The position numbers and the translations under genes are program-made. DNA of 64,000 nucleotides from Lewinella sp. JB7 (GTDB lineage Bacteria > Bacteroidota > Bacteroidia > Chitinophagales > Saprospiraceae): positions 505,298 to 569,297 of the forward strand of contig NZ_JANCTD010000001.1 in the NCBI RefSeq assembly GCF_024297185.1, given 5' to 3'. Of the stretch, positions 26,062-33,478 are shown piece by piece (within the stretch, counting starts at the first letter, position 1; each line of letters starts with the position of its first letter). Under the pieces are notes generated by a model. It had not been told where the DNA came from, did not search any database, and saw nothing but the letters and a program-made list of their open reading frames with translations.

Positions 26062-26778
26062 ATGCAAGCATACACATTCAACATCTCCCCTTTTATATAT
26101 TCAAGTCTAAATTCAGTCATTCTGCCCCGTCGAAAACCCATCGCTCATTTCCCAATTGGTCGGTCTCCAGTCCACATCAATTATCGACTGCACGGAAGTA
26201 TACCAGTTGCCGAACGAAACCGCATTTTTCAGGAGCGTACAGCAGCGGTAAGGGAGGTGAAGGCGACGCTAAGTGATTTGCCTGATCCGCTATACGAAGC
26301 AAGCCTTGCCATGGAGATGGATCGCATAAATCAACAGTTTGAATCCGCCGTTGAACAAGCGTTGCATTGCGCACGCACCGGTCCGATGCACTTACAACAA
26401 CCAGAAATCCGTGAGACGGTAATCGACTCTTGGAAGTATCTACATGCCCGAAAGGAGATTGAACTGCATGCCGTTTGCGCGATGTCAAACCACGTTCACC
26501 TCATCGTCAGCAGTACTTCTGCGGAAGAGTCACTCGATATCGGGTGGCTGATGAATCGCCATAAAACATATACCGGCAAGCGGTGCAATCAACTGTTGAG
26601 TCGCACGGGGCAGGCCTTCTGGGCGCCCAAGTACTTCGATCGGACGATCCGTGACGGAAAATTCCTGATCGCGATGTGGTATGTTTTAAACAATCCGGTC
26701 AAAGCGGGTTTGGTGGGCGAATGGCGGGAGTGGCCGGGTACATTCGTGAATCCGGAGTATCTCTCGCACTTTATCTAA
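26062..26778 (+). CDS. REP-associated tyrosine transposase (RAYT, Y1/HUH)
   Basis: A 238-aa protein of the IS200/IS605-like Y1 superfamily. The HUH motif is NHVHLIV (H144, H146) and the catalytic tyrosine is most likely Y207 in WYVLNNPVKAGLV, the RAYT signature. The region FWAPKYFDRTIRD is typical as well. RAYTs are single-copy relatives of transposases that recognise and move hairpin REP sequences as single strands. It sits inside array B, and the first ATG just after the broken repeat is used. Its base composition is more AT-rich than the chromosome average. Confidence 0.92.
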   Translation: MQAYTFNISPFIYSSLNSVILPRRKPIAHFPIGRSPVHINYRLHGSIPVAERNRIFQERTAAVREVKATLSDLPDPLYEASLAMEMDRINQQFESAVEQALHCARTGPMHLQQPEIRETVIDSWKYLHARKEIELHAVCAMSNHVHLIVSSTSAEESLDIGWLMNRHKTYTGKRCNQLLSRTGQAFWAPKYFDRTIRDGKFLIAMWYVLNNPVKAGLVGEWREWPGTFVNPEYLSHFI

Positions 26779-26787
26779 GACTATTTA

Positions 26788-27076
26788 AGGTTGAGGCTTT
26801 CCAGGCCGACCCTGTGCTGCCCGGTTTTCGGGGTCGCCCTAGAAGGGCTCAACCTTGGGCTACTGTAAGGTTGAGGCTTTGTAAGCCGACCCTGCACTGC
26901 TCGGTTTTCGGGGTCGACCTAGAAGGGCTCATCCTCAGGCTACTCTTAGGTTGAGGCTTTTCAAGCCGACCCTGTGCTGCCCGTCTTTCAGGGTCGCCCT
27001 GGAAGGGCTCAACCTTAGACTACTCTGAGCCGACCCTGCATTGCCCGCTGTACAGGGTCGCCCCGGAAGGGCTCAT
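26788..27076 (+). repeat. 80-bp cloverleaf repeat array B, middle block
   Basis: Full units start at 26788, 26868 and 26948, followed from about 27027 by a partial unit that lacks the first 18 bases. Several changes turn G-C or A-T pairs into G-T wobbles on the plus strand (for example CAGGGTC to CGGGGTC). The remaining bases to 27158 contain no further gene or repeat. Confidence 0.9.
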
Positions 27077-27158
27077 CATCAGCCGTACCCGCCCCGCTCC
27101 CGTAACTTTGTCTGCTCCCGCGCCCCGCCGCCCGAACCTTCCGTGTTATATTGCTTCC

Positions 27159-27857
27159 ATGTCCACCTTCCTTCCGTGTTATCTTATTATTCTTCTGCTG
27201 TTTGGTTGCCAGTCCGGTGACGGGGCTTCCGGCGGACCGCCCACCACGGCGAGTGAAGTGCTGGACCGCGCCATCGCCCACCACGATCCCGGAGGCAACT
27301 GGACGACCTTCGACGCGGCCTTCTTACTCAATAGCGATACCATCGTAATCGACCTGCCGGAAAGCTACTTCGCCCAGATCGGGGGCGGGAAGTACTTCGT
27401 GGCCGACCGCGACGTGTGCCGCTCTACCGATCTGGGGGACGATTCGCCGCCCCTGGCCTCCGATAGCTGCGCCAATGTGATCCGCAAACGCGACTACCAT
27501 ACCTACCTCAACGGGCTGCCCATGAAGCTGCGCGATCCCGGCACCCCGCTGGAAGACGACTTCGTCACGACCGAATTTCACGGAAAGGAATACCTGCGCC
27601 TGCGGGTCAACTACCCCAAGTCCGGCGGCACCGTGGAGACCTGGGAGTTCTTCTTCGATCCCGCTACCTATGCCCTCGGTGCCTACCAGTTTTACCGCTC
27701 CGACAACCCCCAGGGGGGCGAATACCTCCTGCTCGACGGTGAGATTGAGATCGGGGGCGTGCGCATGGTGGAAACGAAGGAGTGGTACCTGCGCGAAAAT
27801 GATGAGTTATTGGGTAGCGATATTGTTGGGGGGGAGGTGGTGGGAGTGCGGTTTTGA
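27159..27857 (+). CDS. Putative lipoprotein, DUF6503-like
   Basis: I place the start at 27159, giving MSTFLPCYLIILLLFGCQSG with a lipobox LFGC; the upstream extension to 27108 is non-signal sequence. The mature protein (about 215 aa) begins EVLDRAIAHHDPGGNW, which resembles the HDPxGNW opening of DUF6503-type secreted proteins, and is beta-rich with YLRLRVNYPKSGGTVETWEF. Function unknown; such proteins may be lipid- or lipoprotein-binding. It is bracketed by array B units on both sides. Confidence 0.7.
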   Translation: MSTFLPCYLIILLLFGCQSGDGASGGPPTTASEVLDRAIAHHDPGGNWTTFDAAFLLNSDTIVIDLPESYFAQIGGGKYFVADRDVCRSTDLGDDSPPLASDSCANVIRKRDYHTYLNGLPMKLRDPGTPLEDDFVTTEFHGKEYLRLRVNYPKSGGTVETWEFFFDPATYALGAYQFYRSDNPQGGEYLLLDGEIEIGGVRMVETKEWYLRENDELLGSDIVGGEVVGVRF

Positions 27858-28082
27858 GCCATTACTTCATAGCTCCCGTGCTACCTTCTCTGATCTAAAC
27901 CGCTATGGAGCGATCACCCAAACCGCTAGTAGCGTCACGAATAGGCTGCTGACCGAACAGCACTACTATCTCTTCGGGCTGGGAATGCAGGAGCCGTGGG
28001 TGAGTGATTGTGGGGATGGCGACAATTACCGGTACGTTTCCTTTGGAACTTTTGACCAAACACCATATCGTCTATTCTCTGC
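27858..28082. other. Intergenic stretch without recognisable feature
   Basis: No convincing gene, RNA or repeat was seen between the lipoprotein stop and the next array B units; only short spurious frames cross it. Confidence 0.5.
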
Positions 28083-28318
28083 CGGTTGAGACCCTCCGAG
28101 CCGACCCCACATTGCCTGCTCTACAGGGTCGCCCTGGAAGGGCTCAGCCTCAGGCTACTCCAAGGTTGAGGCTTTTTAAGCCGACCGTGCGCTGCCCGTC
28201 TTACAGAGTCTCCCTAAAAGGGTTCATCCTTTTGCTACTCCAAGGTTGAGGCTTTTTAAGCCGACCTTGTACCGCCCGCTGTACAGGGTCGCCGTGAAGG
28301 AGCTCATACTTGAGGGAT
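28083..28318 (+). repeat. 80-bp cloverleaf repeat array B, right block (3 units)
   Basis: Units start at about 28083, 28163 and 28243. They are more diverged than the left block: the middle hairpin of unit 28163 has lost two pairs and the last hairpin of 28243 is broken. The block ends about 57 bp before the GH92 start, and its reading frame runs in phase into the GH92 gene, which can mislead start calling. Confidence 0.88.
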
Positions 28319-28374
28319 CCCCACCCCATAACCCACAAAAATTTCCGTTCTTCCGGTTCAAATACGCCAACACC

Positions 28375-30672
28375 GTGAACCGAACGTCGCTACCGATTTA
28401 CCTGATCCTCTGCATTTTCCTGGGGGGCATGCTGCACGCCCAGACCCGCCAGCCCGTCGACTACGTCAATCCACTGATCGATACCCACAAGTCGCGGTGG
28501 TTCTACTTCTCTTCGGCGAGCCGGCCCTTCGGTATGGTGAACCTGAGTCCCGACACCAACGTAAAGGGCAGCTGGGAATCGGGCTACCTGTACGACAGCA
28601 CGACGGTACGCTGCTTCAGCCACGTCCACGCCTGGCAGATGTCTGGCGTACCGGTGATGCCCACGACCGGCGAGATGCGCGGCCACCTCGGGATGGACGC
28701 GACCCAGAGCCCCTTCTCCCACGATACGGAGGAGGTCGCCCCCGGCTACCATAAGTTGCACCTGGATCGCTACGACGTCGACGTAGAGCTCACCTCCACC
28801 ACCCGTGTCGGTCTACACAAGTATCGCTTCAACGACGACCGGGACCGCCACCTCATTTTCGATACCGGGGCCTTCCTGGCGCACGATTCGACGGACTACT
28901 CCATGGTCCGCCGCGTATCGCCCACCGAACTGGAGGGCTACGTGATCATGGGTCGGACCCACCGCCGCCCGAAGCCCGTTAAGCTATATTTCTACGCCCA
29001 GACCAGCGCGGCGGCCACCGACTTCGGGGGCTGGCGCAAGGGAGCGGTGGAAGCATTAACGACGGACAGTATCGCCGGAAAGGACGTCGGCGTCTACCTC
29101 ACCTTCGATCCAGGACTGCGCGACCTCCAGCTTAAAGTGGCCCTCTCTTATACCTCCCCGGCCAACGCCCGCGCCAACATGGCCGCCGAGCTGGATCACT
29201 GGGATTTCGCAAGGGTTCGGCGGGAATCGCGGGAGCAGTGGAACGACATGCTGAGCCGGATCGAAGTGTCAGGCGGCACGGAGGAACGGCACGTCAAATT
29301 CTACACCGACCTCTGGCACGCACTGCTGGGTCGCCGGATCATCAGCGATGTTGACGGGTCGTACATCGACAATACGGGTGCATCCCCCGTTGTACGCACC
29401 ACTACCAATAATTATCCCCACTACAACTTCGATGCCTGGTGGGGCAGTCACTGGTCGCTCAACCAACTCTGGTCGCTGGCCTACCCGGAGATCATGGACG
29501 GCTTCTGCAATACCATGGTCGATATGTACAAGAATGGCGGACTGATCCCTCGCGGTCCCTCCGGTGGCAATTACACCTACGTGATGATCGGCGACCCGGC
29601 GGTGTCCTTCTTCGCCGCTGCCCTGAATAAGGGGATCGACAACTACGACGTGGAGGCCGCCTACGAGGGCCTGCGCAAGAACGCCTTCGTCGGGGGCATC
29701 CGCGATCACGCCGGTTACGAACACCGCACGCCGGCCTTCGGGGGCGGGATGCAGTACTACGAGGAACGCGGTTACGTGCCGGAGGGCATCCCGGGCCCCG
29801 GCGGCCACCGGGACGGCGCGAGCATGACCCTCGAATATGCCTATCAGGACTGGTGCCTCGCCCAGATCGCCCAACTGCTGGGTAAGGACGACGACTACGC
29901 CTTCTTCATGAAGCGCTCCCAAAACTATCGCAACATCTGGAACCCCGCCACCGGCTTCATGCACCCCCGCGAGATGGACGGCAGCTGGATCGAAGACTTC
30001 GCCCCGGTGGTGGAGGAGTTCAACGCCCGCGGCTTCTGCGAGGCCAACTCGGCGATCTACACCCACTATGTCCCCCACGACATTCCCGGACTGATGGACC
30101 TCTTCGGCGGCCGCGAAAACTACCTCGACTCCCTCAATGGCTCCTTCGAAAAGGCCCAGGCCGACTGGCTGAAGGCGGCGGATAAGGTCCACGCCGCCAA
30201 CTGGGTCGACTACGGCAACCAACCCGGCACCGGCATGGCCCACCTGTTCAATCTCGCCGGTGCGCCCCACCTCAGCCAGAAGTGGGTCCGCGAAATCAAG
30301 AACGCCTACGGAGAAACCACCCCCCACGGCGGCTACCACGGCGACGAGGATCAGGGACAAATGGGGGCCCTCGGCGTTCTCATGGCCATTGGCCTCTTCA
30401 GTGTCGACGGCAGCGCGGCGGCGGAACCCACCTACGAGATCACCACCCCAGTATTTAAGGAGGTGACCGTACACCTCGACTCGACCTACTATCCCGCCGG
30501 GCGCTTCACCATCCGCGTGGAGGGGGAGCCGGAGACGCAACTATACATTCAGTCTACCGAGCTCGACGGCGCGGAATGGGAGAGTGTCCACTTACCCTTC
30601 GACCGGGTTATACGCGGTGGAGACCTGCTGATCCGGGTGGGGGAGGAGCCGGATTTTGACTGGGGACATTAG
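28375..30672 (+). CDS. GH92 alpha-mannosidase, secreted
   Basis: I choose the GTG at 28375, which encodes a standard signal peptide (VNRTSLPIYLILCIFLGGMLHAQ; shown for position only to 20 residues). The frame upstream is array B repeat translated by chance. The mature enzyme (about 740 aa) has the GH92 hallmarks: VDYVNPLIDTH, SRPFGMVNLSPDT, a central SNQL-like helical toroid, GFCEANSAIYTHYVPHD with the catalytic glutamate, and YHGDEDQGQMGALGVL with catalytic aspartates. GH92 enzymes are Ca-dependent exo-alpha-mannosidases (usually 1,2 linkage). No SusCD pair is nearby. Confidence 0.9.
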   Translation: MNRTSLPIYLILCIFLGGMLHAQTRQPVDYVNPLIDTHKSRWFYFSSASRPFGMVNLSPDTNVKGSWESGYLYDSTTVRCFSHVHAWQMSGVPVMPTTGEMRGHLGMDATQSPFSHDTEEVAPGYHKLHLDRYDVDVELTSTTRVGLHKYRFNDDRDRHLIFDTGAFLAHDSTDYSMVRRVSPTELEGYVIMGRTHRRPKPVKLYFYAQTSAAATDFGGWRKGAVEALTTDSIAGKDVGVYLTFDPGLRDLQLKVALSYTSPANARANMAAELDHWDFARVRRESREQWNDMLSRIEVSGGTEERHVKFYTDLWHALLGRRIISDVDGSYIDNTGASPVVRTTTNNYPHYNFDAWWGSHWSLNQLWSLAYPEIMDGFCNTMVDMYKNGGLIPRGPSGGNYTYVMIGDPAVSFFAAALNKGIDNYDVEAAYEGLRKNAFVGGIRDHAGYEHRTPAFGGGMQYYEERGYVPEGIPGPGGHRDGASMTLEYAYQDWCLAQIAQLLGKDDDYAFFMKRSQNYRNIWNPATGFMHPREMDGSWIEDFAPVVEEFNARGFCEANSAIYTHYVPHDIPGLMDLFGGRENYLDSLNGSFEKAQADWLKAADKVHAANWVDYGNQPGTGMAHLFNLAGAPHLSQKWVREIKNAYGETTPHGGYHGDEDQGQMGALGVLMAIGLFSVDGSAAAEPTYEITTPVFKEVTVHLDSTYYPAGRFTIRVEGEPETQLYIQSTELDGAEWESVHLPFDRVIRGGDLLIRVGEEPDFDWGH

Positions 30673-30727
30673 AATTTACCATTTACAATAGCTGAATTTA
30701 CAATTTCAAATTTGCGGGGATGCTCCC

Positions 30728-30775
30728 TGCGGTCGTCCAGTACGATGCGGTCTCCGACCGCGCTAGTTAGTGGTG
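30728..30775. repeat. Single palindromic repeat unit, family C
   Basis: One copy of the family C repeat: agtacgatgc then the hairpin GCGGTC-tcc-GACCGC, preceded by a partial gcggtcgt. The same element is repeated around the SNF2 gene at 33.35 and 37.1 kb. It marks the left edge of the AT-rich restriction-gene island. Confidence 0.7.
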
Positions 30776-30851
30776 CACTGTAGAAGCAAAATGAGTGATT
30801 TGGCGATTGACTAAGCGTATCTGTTTACTTTAACTAATACTATGCTAATTA

Positions 30852-31739
30852 ATGAGTAAGAGGCTATTCGGAGCTATACCAGGAATTGCTGAAGGTCAAA
30901 CATTTGAAAACAGAATTGAACTTTCACTATCACTTGTTCATCGACCGAGGCAGGCCGGGATTTCAGGATCACAAGCTGAAGGAGCGGATTCGATTGTCTT
31001 AAGTGGAGGGTACGAGGATGATCTTGACTTTGGGGATGTAATTGTTTACACCGGTCACGGGGGGCGAGATATCCCATCAGGCAAACAGGTTGTTGATCAA
31101 GAACTGACCAGGAGTAATTTAGCCTTGGCAGTTAGTTGTCAACAAGGATTACCTGTCCGTGTAATAAGAGGGCAAAACCATAGGTCAGAATATTCTCCAC
31201 AAAAAGGATACCGATATGATGGTTTATTTAGGGTAGAAGATTATTGGAAAGAAAAAGGAAAAAGTGGGTTTGAAGTCTGGCGATTTAGGATGAGGCAGTT
31301 GAAATTTTTATCCAATCAAATCTATGAAATTCAAAGTAGGCAAGTCAACGAGGATGAATTTGAATATGGAGCGCCTAAGAGAGTAGAGACACGTATCACT
31401 AGAATAATTCGGGATACCAGGCTGTCAAAGCAAGTAAAAGAAATGTATGATTTCAAATGTCAGGTTTGCAAAACGCGAATTGAGACAAATGCTGGACCGT
31501 ACGCAGAAGCCGCGCATATAAAGCCTTTAGGAGCTCCCCATAATGGACCCGATGATTTATCAAATCTACTTTGTTTATGTCCAAATCACCACGTCAGATT
31601 TGACTATGGAGGATTTTCGGTTTCAGATACATTTGACCTAATTGGGGAGCCGGGAAAGTTACATGTACATTCAGCACACCAGATAAACAAAACATTTTTG
31701 GGATATCACCGCGAACATCGATACGAAGAGGATTGGTAG
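30852..31739 (+). CDS. SRA-HNH modification-dependent (type IV) restriction endonuclease
   Basis: A 295-aa protein with two domains. Residues about 5-160 are an SRA/YDG fold (LFGAIPGIAEGQTFENR, GDVIVYTGHGGRD, NLALAVSCQQGLPVRVIRG), which flips modified cytosines. Residues about 200-275 are an HNH nuclease with the zinc-type pair CQVCKTR and CLCPNHH, the catalytic EAAHIKPLG, and LSNLL. This architecture belongs to type IV enzymes that cut DNA carrying methylated or hydroxymethylated cytosine. No methyltransferase is adjacent. The gene and flanks (30.67-31.85 kb) are markedly AT-rich, indicating horizontal acquisition. Confidence 0.92.
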   Translation: MSKRLFGAIPGIAEGQTFENRIELSLSLVHRPRQAGISGSQAEGADSIVLSGGYEDDLDFGDVIVYTGHGGRDIPSGKQVVDQELTRSNLALAVSCQQGLPVRVIRGQNHRSEYSPQKGYRYDGLFRVEDYWKEKGKSGFEVWRFRMRQLKFLSNQIYEIQSRQVNEDEFEYGAPKRVETRITRIIRDTRLSKQVKEMYDFKCQVCKTRIETNAGPYAEAAHIKPLGAPHNGPDDLSNLLCLCPNHHVRFDYGGFSVSDTFDLIGEPGKLHVHSAHQINKTFLGYHREHRYEEDW

Positions 31740-31885
31740 CCGTAACGATCATCACAGGATAGCAACGGTTGTTGATAGAGGAGGAGATTATATAGCGAGT
31801 CAGGTTCATTTATATAACAAGGATCTTCGAATTCTCCCCCTGCAACAACCGGATTGCTCATTCAACCCCCCCCCACCCTTACCCC

Positions 31886-33349
31886 ATGACCCCACCCCCC
31901 ACCGAATACGACTTCGACCCCACCGACTGGCCCACCGCCACCGCCCTCGGCCAACGCATGCTCGCCGATATGATGACCTACCTCGAAGGGGTAAGCGACG
32001 AGGCGAGCTGGCAGCAAATCCCCGAAACGGTGAAGGAAAGAATGCGCGCGCCCCTCCCCCAAACCGGGCAGCCGCTCGAGGAGATTTACGCGGAGTTTCT
32101 CCGCGACGTCGTGCCGTACAACAAGAAGAATATCCACCCCGCCTTCTACGCCTGGGTGCAGGGGACGGGCACGGTGACCGGCCTGCTGGCCGATATGCTG
32201 GCCTCGGCCCTCAACCCCAACGTCACCATCGGCGAACACATGCCGATGTACGTGGACGCCCAGGCGGTCGACTGGTGTAAGGAGCTGATGGGCTTTCCGG
32301 CTAAGGCCTCCGGTATGCTCGTCAGCGGCGGCTCGATGGCCAACATCACCGCCCTTACGGTGGCGCGTAACAGCCAGCTCGGAACCGATTTTCGGGAGGA
32401 GGGCTTCGGAGCGGATATGCCCCGCACGACGGTCTACTGCTCCACCGAAACCCACAGCTGCGTACAGAAGGCCGTGGAAATACTGGGTATCGGCAACCGC
32501 TACCTGCGCCGCGTACCCGTAAACGACCGTTACGAGATGGACCACGAGGCTCTCATCCGCGCCATCGAGGAAGATATCGCCGCCGGCCACCGGCCCATCT
32601 GCGTGGTGGCTACCGCCGGGACGGTAAATACCGGGGCCATCGATCCCATGGAGGCGATCTTCAACATCTGCCGGCGCTACGGACTGTGGTTTCACGTCGA
32701 CGGAGCCTACGGTGCGCTCTGCCGCCTCGATCCGGTGTACGCCGATCGGCTAGCGTATATGGAGCGCGCCGACAGCATCGCCTTCGACCTCCATAAGTGG
32801 ATGTACCTACCCTACGAAGTGGGCTGCGTGCTCATCCGCGACCGCGAACTGCACCGCCGGAGTTTCGCCCTGACGCCGGCCTACCTGCAATCGAGCGACC
32901 GCGGACTGGCCGGCGGCCCCGAACCGCTCAACAACTACGGCTTCGAGCTCTCCCGCGGCTTCAAGGCCCTCAAGGTGTGGATGTCGCTGAAGGAAAACGG
33001 GGTGGAGGGCTACGCCCGGCTCATCGCCCAGAACAACCGGCAGGCGGAATACGTGGGCGGGCTCGCAGGAGCTACGGAGGGCCTTGTAGTGGTGGCCCCG
33101 GTCTCTATGTCCATCGTATGTCTGCGGTACTTTCGGTCCGGTATGACGCAACTGGAAAGCAATGCCCTTAACCAGGAACTGTTGCTGCGGCTGCACGAGC
33201 GGGGCATCGCCAGTCCGAGCTCTACGGTGCTTGGGGGAATCTTCTGCATCCGGATCTGCATCGTAAACCACAAGACGAAGAACCGCGATCTGGTACGACT
33301 GGTGGAAGCGCTGGTGGAGATCGGGAATGAACTGTATCGATCGGTGTAG
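31886..33349 (+). CDS. PLP-dependent amino-acid decarboxylase (group II)
   Basis: A 487-aa fold-type I PLP enzyme of the aromatic/glutamate decarboxylase group. HPAFYAWVQGTGTVTGLLAD is the typical N-terminal segment, SGGSMANITAL positions the phosphate, CVVATAGTVNTGAID precedes the cofactor-binding HVDGAYG, and K304 in FDLHKWMY is the Schiff-base lysine. Substrate (tyrosine, tryptophan, phenylalanine, DOPA or glutamate) cannot be told by sight. The stop codon is immediately followed by family C repeats. Confidence 0.92.
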   Translation: MTPPPTEYDFDPTDWPTATALGQRMLADMMTYLEGVSDEASWQQIPETVKERMRAPLPQTGQPLEEIYAEFLRDVVPYNKKNIHPAFYAWVQGTGTVTGLLADMLASALNPNVTIGEHMPMYVDAQAVDWCKELMGFPAKASGMLVSGGSMANITALTVARNSQLGTDFREEGFGADMPRTTVYCSTETHSCVQKAVEILGIGNRYLRRVPVNDRYEMDHEALIRAIEEDIAAGHRPICVVATAGTVNTGAIDPMEAIFNICRRYGLWFHVDGAYGALCRLDPVYADRLAYMERADSIAFDLHKWMYLPYEVGCVLIRDRELHRRSFALTPAYLQSSDRGLAGGPEPLNNYGFELSRGFKALKVWMSLKENGVEGYARLIAQNNRQAEYVGGLAGATEGLVVVAPVSMSIVCLRYFRSGMTQLESNALNQELLLRLHERGIASPSSTVLGGIFCIRICIVNHKTKNRDLVRLVEALVEIGNELYRSV

Positions 33350-33478
33350 TACGATGCGGTTTGCAACCGCGATGCAGGATGCGGTCTCCGACCGCGGAAG
33401 TACGATGCAGCCTATGGCTGCGCACTGCCCGATCGCTACCGGAGGGAGCTTTTTACTCCCGCGGTCTGAGACCGCGTG
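33348..33478. repeat. Family C repeats and terminator-like hairpin between convergent genes
   Basis: The 130 bp between the decarboxylase stop and the SNF2 stop consist of family C units: agtacgatgc plus stems GCGGTT/AACCGC, GCGGTC/GACCGC and GCAGCC/GGCTGC, ending with GCGGTC-tga-GACCGC. Inside them, 33444-33460 is a GGGAG-7 nt-CTCCC stem with a T-run in the loop. The repeats probably act as a shared terminator, and stem bases vary while pairing is kept. Confidence 0.8.

Noticed and set aside
25187..27076. Possible CRISPR array or tRNA-like gene cluster in array B
   Set aside because: The 80-bp unit leaves no spacer, and the cloverleaf lacks tRNA landmarks such as the TTC loop motif, a fixed anticodon arm and a CCA end.
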